Below, one piece after another: positions 1 to 9,018 of a stretch of 64,000 nt of DNA. Source of the DNA: JAENVU01 sp038250905. Its GTDB lineage: Bacteria > Actinomycetota > Acidimicrobiia > IMCC26256 > JAENVU01. The position numbers were made by a program, and so were the translations under genes. Under the pieces are notes generated by a model, which saw only the letters and a program-made list of their open reading frames with translations, made no database searches and was not told the origin of the DNA. How positions within the stretch are numbered: the first letter of the stretch is position 1; the number at the start of each line of letters is the position of its first letter. Where the stretch lies: NCBI GenBank assembly GCA_038250905.1, contig JBBSBV010000004.1, positions 62,001-126,000 on the forward strand. Direction: 5' to 3'.

Positions 1-8
1 TCGAGGGG

Positions 9-1067
9 ATGCAGGACGTCTTCAAGCTGCGGTCCGCGGACATCTACCGCGTCGTCCGCATCGAGCAGGTGCTCGGGGGCGTACACCGTCGCGGCGAGAC
101 CGGTCCTTCGCTCGCCGAGGTGGCGCGTGGAACGAGCGGCGCCGGACCGATCGAGATCGCCGAACTCAGTCTGCGCCTCAGCCGTTGTCCGGATCTGGAC
201 ACGCTCGTGAGCGCGGCGCTTCGCGCGCTCGACGACCTGCTCGGGTTCGAGAACTCGCTGTTGATGCTCGTCGACGAGATCGGCGAGCGTCTCTACACCA
301 TCGGGAGTCACGGGTACGCGGCCGAGGGGGTCGGGTCGGAGGCCGCCATGGGCGCGGGAACGATCGGCGTCGCCGCCGAGCAGTGCCGCCCGGTGCGCGT
401 GTCGAATGTCCTGCAGGCTCGTAAGTACTCGCGCACCGTACGCACGAGCTTCGAGGCGGGTGGTCACGTCACCTCGGGCACGGAGATCCCGATGCCGGGG
501 CTGACCGACGCAGGGAGTCAGCTCGCGGTTCCGGCCATGGCGATGGGCCGCCTGGTCGGGGTGTTGATGGTCGAGAGCCCGGGCTACATGGCGTTCGACG
601 ACGCGGACGAGGCGGTGCTGTCCGTGGTCGCGGCGATGCTGGCGAGTGCGATCGAGATCGATCTCGCTCGCGAGCGATCCGAGGTGGACGACGGTCCCGG
701 TACCGCGCGCTCCGAGGTGACCCCGCTCGGGGGACAAGCAGTCACCCAGGTTCGCTTCTTCGAAGTCGACGGGAGCGTGTTCCTCGGCCCGGACTACCTC
801 ATCAAGGGCGTCGCCGGTCGCATGCTCTGGTCGCTGCTGCGCCAGCGTGATACCGAGGGTCGCACCGATTTTACCAACCGGGAAGTCCGCCTCGACCCGA
901 CGCTGGACCTCCCCGAGTACCGGGACAACCTCGAGAGCCGGCTGATCCTGCTCAAGCGTCGGCTCGAGGAGCGCGACGCGCCCATCCGCATCGAGAAGAC
1001 CGGCCGGGGCCGGTTCCGCCTCGACGTCGACACGCCGGTCCAACTCGACGCGGTCGGCACCGATTGA
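9..1067 (+). CDS. GAF-domain sensor protein with winged-helix-like C-terminus (5' end may be cut)
   Basis: A 352-residue reading frame. Residues about 45-215 look like a GAF ligand-binding fold: it runs from alternating hydrophobic strands near 'LGFENSLLMLVDE' to the closing 'LVGVLMVESPG'. Residues about 245-345 have the layout of an OmpR-type winged helix ('NLESRLILLKRRLEE', then 'IRIEKTGRGRFRL'). No signal peptide or membrane segment is visible, so it is probably a cytoplasmic sensor/regulator. The ATG at 9 lies directly against a GAGGGG with no spacing, and no stop precedes it in the 8 bases available, so the true start may be upstream of the window. Ligand unknown. It converges on the next gene with a 9-bp gap. 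Confidence 0.7.
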   Translation: MQDVFKLRSADIYRVVRIEQVLGGVHRRGETGPSLAEVARGTSGAGPIEIAELSLRLSRCPDLDTLVSAALRALDDLLGFENSLLMLVDEIGERLYTIGSHGYAAEGVGSEAAMGAGTIGVAAEQCRPVRVSNVLQARKYSRTVRTSFEAGGHVTSGTEIPMPGLTDAGSQLAVPAMAMGRLVGVLMVESPGYMAFDDADEAVLSVVAAMLASAIEIDLARERSEVDDGPGTARSEVTPLGGQAVTQVRFFEVDGSVFLGPDYLIKGVAGRMLWSLLRQRDTEGRTDFTNREVRLDPTLDLPEYRDNLESRLILLKRRLEERDAPIRIEKTGRGRFRLDVDTPVQLDAVGTD

Positions 1068-1076
1068 GGCACCGGG

Positions 1077-2354
1077 TCAGTGGAACTCGAAGGTCGCGGC
1101 GCCGCTGAAGCGCGCGAGGGCGGTCTCGGGCGCTTCCAGCATCGCGGCGGCCGATGCGTCGACGACGATCTCGTAGGCGACGTGCTCGTCGGAGGCCGGA
1201 GTCACCAGTGCGGCCCGGGCCTGAGGGTTGATGCCGCGGACCAGTGCGCCGATCGAGCGGTCGGCAGGATCCGAGAGCGCCGCCAGCCACGTGAAGTCGT
1301 CGGCTTCCTCGAAGACCGGTGACGCAACGAGCGCGAACCGCACGGTGCTCGCGTCGGGCATCGTGACCCGCGGCGTCACGTAGCCCGGCGGTTGGAACGA
1401 CGGGTGGATCTGGAGGATCCGTGCGATCGCGACCGCGTCGGTGCCGGTGATCCCGAACGCCCGGGCCAGCCGTTCGGCGGTGATCGGCGCGACGCCCGTG
1501 AGGAGCCGGGGACCGACCTCTGCCGCCACCTCCGGGCTGACCCGCTCGGTGACGCTGAGCAGGTACGAACGGATGAGCAGCGACGACTGCAGAGCGACCT
1601 CGGACAGGATCGCCACCAACGTGGCGTGCGAGAAGTCCTCGAAGCGCAGGTCGGGGTCGAAGGTGTCGGCGTACCCGATGCGGCCGTCGGGCGCGGGCTC
1701 GGGCGCAATGGTGGCGACGGGTTGCCGGCCGGCCAGGGAATCGGCCACGACCGCGAGGTTCGGGTGCGCGACGGCGGGGGTGGTGGTGGTGGGATCGATG
1801 TCGATCCGCCACGCGCAGTGCGGCATGCGATCGGCGGGAGCGCGCGGCGGGCGGTGGATCGGTCGCATCACCGCGAACGGGCTGGTGGCCGCGGCGGTGG
1901 CGTCGAAGGTCGGGTCCTCGATGGTGTGGCACATCCCGTGGACCCACTCCTCGCCCATCGGCTCCACGTCCATGAGTGCGCCGCAATGGTCGAGCCAGAA
2001 CTCCGCGTGGTCGTCGTCGATGTACTTCAGGCGGAAGTCCATGTACTGGGGCGGGGAACCGATGTCGAGCTGCAGGTTCTTCAGGATCACGTCGACGGTC
2101 CGGCCGCGGAACCCGAGCGTGTCCTGCATCCGGATCGAATACAGCGGGCTCGCCCCCGCCCACTCGTCGATCGCGATCTGCTCGGCTCCCTCACGGTCGA
2201 CGCCGTACTGGTAGAGCAGCGGGATGCCGACCCGGTCCTGCAGGTGGCCGTGCAGCAACCACTCGCGGAGGAGGACGGCGAGGTGGTCGCGGTCGAGATC
2301 GGCGAGCCGGAAATCGGGGTCGAACCCGGTTGGCGGGAGATCGGTCGTCGGCAT
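1077..2354 (-). CDS. Conserved-looking protein of unknown function, 425 aa
   Basis: I do not recognise the family. The protein is soluble-looking, Asp/Glu-rich and has no signal peptide or membrane segment. The N-terminal third has 'YMDFRLKYIDDDHAEFWLD' followed by 'HCGALMD' and 'MCHTIEDPTF', a Cys/His-rich stretch that could bind a metal or form an active site. The C-terminal half is helical. The frame stays open upstream to 2609, but the ATG at 2354 is preceded by GAGGACGAC, a good Shine-Dalgarno at about 6 nt, so I start there. It is divergent from the membrane-protein gene at 2464. Confidence 0.65.
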   Translation of the reverse strand: MPTTDLPPTGFDPDFRLADLDRDHLAVLLREWLLHGHLQDRVGIPLLYQYGVDREGAEQIAIDEWAGASPLYSIRMQDTLGFRGRTVDVILKNLQLDIGSPPQYMDFRLKYIDDDHAEFWLDHCGALMDVEPMGEEWVHGMCHTIEDPTFDATAAATSPFAVMRPIHRPPRAPADRMPHCAWRIDIDPTTTTPAVAHPNLAVVADSLAGRQPVATIAPEPAPDGRIGYADTFDPDLRFEDFSHATLVAILSEVALQSSLLIRSYLLSVTERVSPEVAAEVGPRLLTGVAPITAERLARAFGITGTDAVAIARILQIHPSFQPPGYVTPRVTMPDASTVRFALVASPVFEEADDFTWLAALSDPADRSIGALVRGINPQARAALVTPASDEHVAYEIVVDASAAAMLEAPETALARFSGAATFEFH

Positions 2355-2463
2355 GTCGTCCTCGGCGATCGGAACGGTCGGGGCAATCACCGGTGAGTCT
2401 GCCCCGCCCACCACCGCGGTGCCCGATACCGTTTCGGTCTCGGCCACCGGCAGAAACATCTCC

Positions 2464-4224
2464 ATGACGCGCGCGACCACAGAGCCCCAGCCCGACGACG
2501 CCGACCGGTTCGGGTCGTGGGCCCGGGTCGCGGTGCCCGTCGCCCTCGTCCTGGTGCTCGTCCCGCTGGTGGTCTCCGCGATCGTGACCCTCACCGGCAC
2601 CGCGCCCACGCCGATCCGCGATCAGGCCCTCATGGAGATGCGGGTGCGCGAGGTGGGCATCCACGCGGTGAACCTGGGCCTGTATTCGCGCGACGGTTGG
2701 AGTCACCTCGGTCCACTGGTCTTCTACACCCTCGTCCTCCCGTACCGGATCTTCGGCAGTTCGACGTCGGGCATGGTCGTCGGCGCGTTGATCGTCAACG
2801 CGCTCTCGGTGGTGGGCATGGTGGCGGTGGCCCGCCGGATCGGGGGCCGCCGGATCGCGCTCGTGATCCTGCTGCTCGCCAGCGTGCTCATCCGTGCCTT
2901 GGGCGCACTCCTCGTGGCCAACCCGTGGGTCCTCTTCATCACCGTGTTCCCGTTCGCGCTGTTCTGCCTCGTGGTGTGGGCGCTGTTCCTCGGTCGCGCC
3001 TGGGCCTTGCCCGCGGGCGCGGCGCTGGCGACGTGGCTGGTGCAGACACACGTGGGCTACGTCCCGATCACCCTGCCCCTCCTCGGCGCGGGTGCCGTCG
3101 GGCTCGCGGTGGTCTCGTGGCGGGCCGGTGGCGCGCGCCGCTCCGCCATGCTGCGCGCGGGTGCGTGGACCGTCGGCGTCCTGGTGGTGTTGTGGGCGCT
3201 CCCGGTCTGGGACCAGGTCCGGGACACCGGCAACCTCGAGCGCGCTGTCCGCTGGTTCAAGGACGCCAAGGAAGGTGTGCACAGCCTGGGTGAGGGAGTA
3301 CGCGTCGTCGTCGGGCAGTTCGCGATCGTGCCCGACTGGGTGACCGGGACCCGACGCGTGTTCCCGTTCAACGGCGAGACCACGCTGCGCACGAAGCTGC
3401 TCTGGCCGGTCCTGCTCGTACCGTTCGGAGCCGCAGTGACCGTGGCGGTACGGCGCCACTCGACGCGCGTCGTCGCGTTGAGTGCGGTGGTGGCTGCGAG
3501 CGTGGTGCTGGGCATCGTGGCCGTCGCCCGCACGATCGGGATCATGTACGAGTACCGGATGCTGTTCACGTGGATCGTCGGTGGTCTCGCCGGCGCGGTG
3601 ATCGTGTGGCTGCTGTGGGACCTCGTCGCCGACCGGTTGCCGCGCACCGACGCGGTGGTCGTGCCGATGATCCTGCTCGGGTTGGTGGTGCTGGGCGCGG
3701 TCGAGGTGGACCAGGCCACGACCGCACCACTGGCCGACTGGAACTCGCCGTCGACGGCCGCGGTCCTCGACCGACTCGGCGGCAAACTCGACCGGCACGG
3801 AGGGGAGATCGTCCTGCGCTCCGAGACAGCCGGGAGCGAGTGGTACCTCCAGGGTGTGCTCCTCGGATTGAACAAACGCGGGTTCCCCGCGCGGGTGCGG
3901 GGGACCGGCGGCGGGCTGTATCCGCCCGATCTCGCCGCGGGTCCGGGGCGGGACCAGGCCCACCTCCAGGTGGTTGCGGGCCCCGACCTGGCCAAGCTCA
4001 CTCCCGCCCAGATGGCGCGGATCGTGGCCTACGGCGGGCCCTTGCCGTTGCACCGCCAACTCGCGGTGATCCGGGCCTCCGAACCACGCGTCAAACGCCT
4101 CTTTGCCGCCCTCGACGCCCACGAGATCACGGTCCACGACTTCCTCGCGCAGTACAACCGGCTGAACCGGCTGCGTTCGACGGGCGTGGTGCTCCTGCGC
4201 GACCAGGACCGACCCGCGGCCTGA
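2464..4224 (+). CDS. Polytopic membrane protein, GT-C glycosyltransferase-like
   Basis: A 586-residue protein with a first hydrophobic helix at about residues 19-42 and roughly ten more up to residue 420, then a soluble C-terminal part of about 160 residues. The early loop 'YSRDGWSHLGPLVFYT' resembles the first acidic loop of polyprenyl-phosphate-dependent glycosyltransferases, but I cannot assign the family firmly. The start at 2464 gives a short cytoplasmic N-terminus; no clear ribosome binding site precedes it. The GT39-like gene at 5406-6947 lies close by, so both may work on envelope glycans. The function is inference. Confidence 0.65.
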   Translation: MTRATTEPQPDDADRFGSWARVAVPVALVLVLVPLVVSAIVTLTGTAPTPIRDQALMEMRVREVGIHAVNLGLYSRDGWSHLGPLVFYTLVLPYRIFGSSTSGMVVGALIVNALSVVGMVAVARRIGGRRIALVILLLASVLIRALGALLVANPWVLFITVFPFALFCLVVWALFLGRAWALPAGAALATWLVQTHVGYVPITLPLLGAGAVGLAVVSWRAGGARRSAMLRAGAWTVGVLVVLWALPVWDQVRDTGNLERAVRWFKDAKEGVHSLGEGVRVVVGQFAIVPDWVTGTRRVFPFNGETTLRTKLLWPVLLVPFGAAVTVAVRRHSTRVVALSAVVAASVVLGIVAVARTIGIMYEYRMLFTWIVGGLAGAVIVWLLWDLVADRLPRTDAVVVPMILLGLVVLGAVEVDQATTAPLADWNSPSTAAVLDRLGGKLDRHGGEIVLRSETAGSEWYLQGVLLGLNKRGFPARVRGTGGGLYPPDLAAGPGRDQAHLQVVAGPDLAKLTPAQMARIVAYGGPLPLHRQLAVIRASEPRVKRLFAALDAHEITVHDFLAQYNRLNRLRSTGVVLLRDQDRPAA

Positions 4225-4238
4225 CGCTCGCTAGCGTC
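4223..4238 (+). terminator. Small hairpin between membrane-protein and antiporter genes
   Basis: GACGCT and AGCGTC form a 6-bp perfect stem around a CGCT loop, overlapping the stop codon of the upstream gene. There is no T tract. The TAGCGT inside it also fits a -10 box 9 nt before the antiporter ATG, so it may be promoter rather than terminator. Confidence 0.3.
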
Positions 4239-4246
4239 CGGTTCCG

Positions 4247-5470
4247 ATGTTCAAGTCGGCGGCGGGCACCCTGCTCCTGATCCTTTGTGCCGCGTTCCTC
4301 GCGCCGCTGATCGCGGCGCGGTTCAAAGCGCTGCGCGTGCCGGCGCTCGTCTTCGAGATCGTTCTCGGCATCCTCATCGGTCCCGACGTGCTCGACCTCG
4401 TGCGCCTCATGCCGTCCATCCAGTTGCTCTCCGACATCGGACTCGCGACGCTGATCTTCCTCGCCGGATTCGAACTCGACCTCGCACGCGTTCGTGGGCG
4501 CCCGCTCGGGCTCGCGGTGCGGGGCTGGCTGATCTCGGTGGCCCTCGGGCTCGTGATCGCGGCCGCCCTCATCGCCACCGACGTCATCCAGGCGGAGATG
4601 TACGTGGCGTTCGCGCTGACCACGACTGCGCTCGGTACGTTGCTCCCGATCATCCGTGACGAGGGCATGCTCGACACGCCGTTCGGTGTGCACATCCTGG
4701 CGATCGGGTCGGTCGGCGAGTTCCTTCCGATCATCGCCATCGCGCTCTTCCTGAGCGGTACCGAGGAGTGGAACGCAGCCCTCGCGCTGGCGGGATTCGC
4801 GATCGCGTCGGTCGGCGCAGTCCTGCTCGCGCTCCGCGCCCGCCCCGGTCGGGTCCGCCAGGAGCTGGGCCGGACCCTGCGGTCGAGCGGGCAGTTGTAC
4901 ATCCGGCTCGCGCTGGTCCTCATCGCGTTGATGACGTTCATGGCGTCGGAACTCGGCCTCGACTTCCTGCTCGGAGCGTTCGTGGCGGGGATCGTCTACC
5001 GGCTCTACGTGTCGGCGGGCGCGCCCGAGGCAGAACTTGAGATGATGGAGAGCAAGCTCGAGGCCGTGTCGTTCGGGTACGTCGTCCCGATCTTCTTCGT
5101 GGTGACCGGCATCAAGTTCGACCTGAACGCCCTTGCGCAGTCCACCGCGATGCTCAAGATCCCGTTGTTCGTCGTGGTATTGCTCGTCGTCCGCGGTCTG
5201 CCGGTGCTGCTCTACCGGCACGACGTCGCCGGCCGCAGTACCCGGTGGGCGCTCGCGCTCTTCAGTGCCACCGGCCTGCCGCTGATCGTCGCGATCTGTG
5301 AGATCGGGGTCGAGGAGGGGCAGATGCGGACGTCGACCTCCGCCGCGCTGATCGGCGCAGGGATGATCTCGGTCCTGATCTTCCCGGTGCTCGCGAACCT
5401 ACTGCTCAGGCGCCAGAACGCGGCCGTGCCACCGACAGCACCATCGACCCCGGCCGATCCGACGCTCTGA
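4247..5470 (+). CDS. Cation:proton antiporter, CPA2/KefB-like
   Basis: A 407-residue membrane protein with about twelve transmembrane helices filling the whole length, as expected for the Na+/H+ exchanger domain of the CPA2 family. 'VLGILIGPDVL' and 'LIFLAGFELDL' are typical of helices 2 and 3 and the acidic residue-bearing core of this family. No TrkA-N or USP domain follows, so it is the transport domain alone. It probably exchanges Na+ or K+ for H+ at the plasma membrane; the ion cannot be read from sequence. No Shine-Dalgarno is visible; TAGCGT lies 9 nt upstream. Its last 65 bp overlap the convergent gene. Confidence 0.85.
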   Translation: MFKSAAGTLLLILCAAFLAPLIAARFKALRVPALVFEIVLGILIGPDVLDLVRLMPSIQLLSDIGLATLIFLAGFELDLARVRGRPLGLAVRGWLISVALGLVIAAALIATDVIQAEMYVAFALTTTALGTLLPIIRDEGMLDTPFGVHILAIGSVGEFLPIIAIALFLSGTEEWNAALALAGFAIASVGAVLLALRARPGRVRQELGRTLRSSGQLYIRLALVLIALMTFMASELGLDFLLGAFVAGIVYRLYVSAGAPEAELEMMESKLEAVSFGYVVPIFFVVTGIKFDLNALAQSTAMLKIPLFVVVLLVVRGLPVLLYRHDVAGRSTRWALALFSATGLPLIVAICEIGVEEGQMRTSTSAALIGAGMISVLIFPVLANLLLRRQNAAVPPTAPSTPADPTL

Positions 5471-6947
5471 CCAGCGTGCGGGGTCCGACCCGGACCGGCA
5501 CCGGCGAGTGGTACCGCGCCACGACGAACCGGCCCACGTGGTCCACGCGCCGACGCGAGAAGGAGCTTGCCAGCGGCAAGGTCGGCTCGTCGGTGAGGAA
5601 GATCATGGCGCAGGTCCGACCGAACCACCACGAGCACTGCCCGGGAACCCGACCGAGTCCGATGAACACCAGGTCCCGGGTGCGCACCGAAGCCTGCCTC
5701 GGGAGTTCGCGGCTCGGCGGGAGGTAGCGCGTCACCGCGGAGCCGAGGATGCGGTCGGTGTTCATCACTACGACCTGGCGCGTGTGGACCCGACGGATCA
5801 CCGTGCTCACGGCGTGCCAGTCGGCGCGTTGCAGATCGCGTTGGCGGGTGACCGCGACGGTGGTCACGAGTGAAGCCGCGACCACCGCGACGACCGCGAC
5901 CACACCGATGATCCGGAGCTGCGGCCGCCCGAGTCCGACGGCCACGACGAGGACCAGCGGTACGAGCGCCGCGATGACGTTGCGGTCGAGGAAGTAGTCG
6001 CTGCCGACGATGGCGGTCAGTGCGGGGAATCCGAGCGCGACCACGCCGATGATGGCGAGGGTCGTGGCGACGCGTCGCTCGCGACGGTCGGGCGCGAGCA
6101 GTCCGAGCGCCATGCCACCGAGCGCGACCGTCGCGACGATCGCCCACAGCCACCCGTTCGGTTCGGCCGGCCCGACCAGCAGATGGCGCAGCGATTCCCG
6201 CAGCCGAAAGTCGAACGCGAAGGAGCTGATCCAGTCCTGGAGGTTGCGGCTCTGTTGGTCGATCGCGAGGATCCCGAGCGGGATCGCCAGGACCACCACG
6301 GGCAGGAGTCCGACGACCATCCGTCGCCACTCGGCGCGCCTCGTCACGAGCAGTGCGGCGGTGGCCGGCACGATGAGGAAGAACGCGAAGTAATGCGTGG
6401 CGAGCGCGAGCGCGCACGCGGTGCCGAACCACAGGGCGTCCCGGCGAGTCCCGGTGCGCTGGACCCGGGCGAAGGTGAAGAGCATCAGCGCGGCGAAGAG
6501 GACGAGCAGTGAATACGCGCGGGCTTCCTGCGAGTACCACACCAGGAACGGATTCACCGCGACGAGGACGGCGGCGATGCGGGCGATCCGACGGGACAGT
6601 CCGAACTCGCGGGCGGCGAGGTAGATCACCGGTATCGCGAGTGTGCCGACGACGGCCGAGAACGACCGCAGGGTCGCGTCGCTGTCCCCGAAGATCCGGA
6701 TCCAGGCGCTCATGAACGCGAAGTAGAGCGGGGGCGTGCCTTCGCGGACCCGGATCGCGTCGAAGGTCTGCGCCAGATGCGTGGTGATGACGATTCGCGT
6801 GGCGACCTCGTCGTACCAGAGGCTCTGGATCCCGATGCCGTCGAACCGCATCACGGCGCCGAGCGCGACGACCAACGCGAGCAGACCGTCGAACCGGCGC
6901 GGCGCGGGCGCGACGCTCGTCCCGTCCGGATCCGGGTCGTCGACCAT
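5406..6947 (-). CDS. Glycosyltransferase family 39 / ArnT-like membrane protein
   Basis: A 513-residue polytopic protein. The N-terminal loop carries 'SLWYDE' followed by 'EGTPPLYF' and 'YSQEARAYSL', the classic first-loop signature of PMT_2/ArnT-type GT-C enzymes, in which the Asp-Glu pair is catalytic. About ten hydrophobic helices follow, then a hydrophilic tail. Such enzymes move a sugar from a polyprenyl-phosphate donor to lipid or protein on the outer membrane face. I start at the ATG at 6947 because it leaves a short soluble N-terminus. It lies 5 bp downstream of the acyl-CoA dehydrogenase gene, and its 3' end overlaps the antiporter gene tail-to-tail. Confidence 0.85.
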   Translation of the reverse strand: MVDDPDPDGTSVAPAPRRFDGLLALVVALGAVMRFDGIGIQSLWYDEVATRIVITTHLAQTFDAIRVREGTPPLYFAFMSAWIRIFGDSDATLRSFSAVVGTLAIPVIYLAAREFGLSRRIARIAAVLVAVNPFLVWYSQEARAYSLLVLFAALMLFTFARVQRTGTRRDALWFGTACALALATHYFAFFLIVPATAALLVTRRAEWRRMVVGLLPVVVLAIPLGILAIDQQSRNLQDWISSFAFDFRLRESLRHLLVGPAEPNGWLWAIVATVALGGMALGLLAPDRRERRVATTLAIIGVVALGFPALTAIVGSDYFLDRNVIAALVPLVLVVAVGLGRPQLRIIGVVAVVAVVAASLVTTVAVTRQRDLQRADWHAVSTVIRRVHTRQVVVMNTDRILGSAVTRYLPPSRELPRQASVRTRDLVFIGLGRVPGQCSWWFGRTCAMIFLTDEPTLPLASSFSRRRVDHVGRFVVARYHSPVPVRVGPRTLVRASDRPGSMVLSVARPRSGA

Positions 6948-6952
6948 GGCTG

Positions 6953-8113
6953 TCAATACGACTTCGGGAGTCCGAGCGACTGCTGGGCCACGAAGTTGAG
7001 CACCATCTCCCGGCTGACCGGCGCGATCCGGAGCAGCCGGACCATGCCCCACAGGTCGGCGAGGCCGTACTCACTCGCCAGGCCGTTGCCGCCGTGGGTC
7101 TGGATCGCGGCGTCGAGCGCGTGGAGCCCGGCCTCGGCGGCCGCGTACTTGGCCATGTTCGCGGCCTCACCGGCGGCGACCCGATCCGACGAGTGGTCGT
7201 GCATCCAGGCGGCCTTGGCCATCATGAGTCGCGCCAGTTCGAGTTCGACCTTGGCCATGGCGAGCGGGTGCGCGATGCCCTGATGGCGGCCGATCGGCGT
7301 GCCCCAGACCTCACGCTCGTTCGCGTAGGTGGCGGCCTTGTCCAACGCGTAGCGGCCGATGCCGGTGCAGATCGCGGCGCTCATGATGCGCTCGGGGTTG
7401 AGGCCCACGAACACCTGGCGGAGCCCTTCGCCCTCGTCGCCGAGGAGTCGGTCGGCCGGGACCTCGACGTCGTCGAAGAACAGCGTGTACTGCTTCTCGG
7501 GCGCGCTGATCTCCATCGGGATCACGGTTCGGTCCAGCCCGGGCGCATCGGTGTCGACGACGAAGAGCGAGAGTCGAGCGCGGCCGGTGTCGGGATGGGT
7601 ACCGGTGCGGGTGACGACGACCATCGTGTCGGCCTCGTCCACGCCCGAGATGTAGGTCTTGGAACCGTTGAGCCGGTAGACGTCGCCGTCACGGGTGGCG
7701 GTGGTTGCGATGTTGTGGCTGTTCGACCCGGCGTCGGGCTCGGTGATCGCGAAGACCATCTTGGTGCCGGTCGCCATGCCCCGCAGCCAGCGGTCCTTCT
7801 GCGCGTCGGTCCCGAAGTGCTTGATCAGCTCGCCGCAGATGGCGGGGGACACGAGGATCAACAGCAGTGGTGTGCCCAGCGCGGCGAGTTCCTCGCACAC
7901 GATGACGAGTTCCGACATCCCGCCGCCACCACCGCCGTACTCCTCGGGCAGGTGGACCCCGAGGAAGCCGAGTTCGCCGATCGCATCCCAGAGCTTGTCG
8001 GTGCGGCCACCGGTGCGGGCCTGGGTCGCGAAGTATTCGTGGCCGAACTGCGATCCGACATCGCGGACGGCGTCGCGCAGCATCTGGTGTTCGGACGGTT
8101 CGGCGAAGTCCAT
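6953..8113 (-). CDS. Acyl-CoA dehydrogenase family protein
   Basis: A 386-residue flavoprotein of normal family length. 'FAITEPDAGSNSHN' is the middle beta-domain signature that contacts FAD and substrate. The C-terminal helical domain has 'REVWGTPIGRHQGIAHPLA' and 'THGGNGLASEYGLADLW', which match the flavin-binding and dimer regions. It would oxidise an acyl-CoA at the alpha-beta bond. The usual catalytic Glu motif near the C-terminus reads 'RIAPVSREM', as in a FadE subgroup, so the base should be checked by alignment. AGGA precedes the ATG. Confidence 0.9.
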   Translation of the reverse strand: MDFAEPSEHQMLRDAVRDVGSQFGHEYFATQARTGGRTDKLWDAIGELGFLGVHLPEEYGGGGGGMSELVIVCEELAALGTPLLLILVSPAICGELIKHFGTDAQKDRWLRGMATGTKMVFAITEPDAGSNSHNIATTATRDGDVYRLNGSKTYISGVDEADTMVVVTRTGTHPDTGRARLSLFVVDTDAPGLDRTVIPMEISAPEKQYTLFFDDVEVPADRLLGDEGEGLRQVFVGLNPERIMSAAICTGIGRYALDKAATYANEREVWGTPIGRHQGIAHPLAMAKVELELARLMMAKAAWMHDHSSDRVAAGEAANMAKYAAAEAGLHALDAAIQTHGGNGLASEYGLADLWGMVRLLRIAPVSREMVLNFVAQQSLGLPKSY

Positions 8114-8226
8114 CGGTCATCCTGTCGGCGGCGGGGGTCAGACCGTACCGGCGCATCCAGGACGGATGTCGAGGTGGGCGGCGCCCATGTGCAAACGTGC
8201 CGCCCTGCGGGTGAAGGGAGCGACCG

Positions 8227-9018
8227 ATGCCGGTCGACGTGAACGGACTGATCGACGACCTCGATGCCGAGACCGCGTGGCTGCTCGCGATGGTCGAGCC
8301 CCTCGATGCCGCCGGATGGGCGACGCCGACGCCGGCACCCGGCTGGCGGGTCCAGGAACAGGTGGCCCACCTCGCGTATTTCGACGAGGCGGCCACCACC
8401 GCGGCCACCGACGCCGAGGCATTCCAACGCGAGCTCGAGGCGGCGCTGCAGGACCCCGACGGCATCACCGAGCGGATCAGCCGGCGGGCCCGCGAGATGA
8501 CACCGGCCGAGGTGCTCGCCTGGTTCACGACGGCCCGGGCCGCTCTGCGCTCGACGTTCCTCGACCTCGATCCGTCCACCCGGGTGCCCTGGTACGGGCC
8601 TGCGATGAGTATCCCCTCGTCGCTCACCGCCCGGATCATGGAGACCTGGGCCCACGGTCAGGACATCGCCGACGCGCTGGGCGCGGCGCACGACGCCACC
8701 GGTGCGTTGCGCCAGGTGGCGCACATCGGGGTCCGGACCTTCGGGAACTCGTTCGTCGCCCGGGGCCGGGCGGTGCCGGACGCGTCGGTGTTCGTCGCAC
8801 TCGCGGCGCCCGACGGTACCGAGTGGCGCTGGGGTGATCCGGAGGCGGGTGAACGGGTCGAGGGCGACGCGGTCGACTTCGCGTTGGTGGTCACGCAACG
8901 GCGCCACCTCGACGACACCGCGCTGCGCATCACCGGTCCGGTCGCCGCCGAGTGGATGTCGATCGCGCAGGCGTTCGCCGGTCCTCCGGGCGAGGGCCGC
9001 TCGCCGCGAGGGCGGTAG
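8227..9018 (+). CDS. TIGR03084-type metal-binding protein (DinB / maleylpyruvate isomerase fold)
   Basis: A 263-residue protein beginning with a helical bundle of the mycothiol-dependent maleylpyruvate isomerase type: 'APGWRVQEQVAHLAYFDE' carries the first metal-ligand His, and 'ETWAHGQDIADALG' carries the later His/Asp ligands. This match to the TIGR03084 group, common in actinobacteria, is from family knowledge; the reaction is unknown. A GGGAG Shine-Dalgarno lies 7 nt before the ATG. It is divergent from the acyl-CoA dehydrogenase and abuts the following SDR stop codon exactly (9018/9019). Confidence 0.85.
   Translation: MPVDVNGLIDDLDAETAWLLAMVEPLDAAGWATPTPAPGWRVQEQVAHLAYFDEAATTAATDAEAFQRELEAALQDPDGITERISRRAREMTPAEVLAWFTTARAALRSTFLDLDPSTRVPWYGPAMSIPSSLTARIMETWAHGQDIADALGAAHDATGALRQVAHIGVRTFGNSFVARGRAVPDASVFVALAAPDGTEWRWGDPEAGERVEGDAVDFALVVTQRRHLDDTALRITGPVAAEWMSIAQAFAGPPGEGRSPRGR

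Noticed and set aside
2191..4137. A 648-residue minus-strand frame opposite the GT-C-like gene
   Set aside because: Low-complexity His/Asp/Glu/Arg composition typical of a shadow frame; the plus-strand frame has coherent membrane helices.
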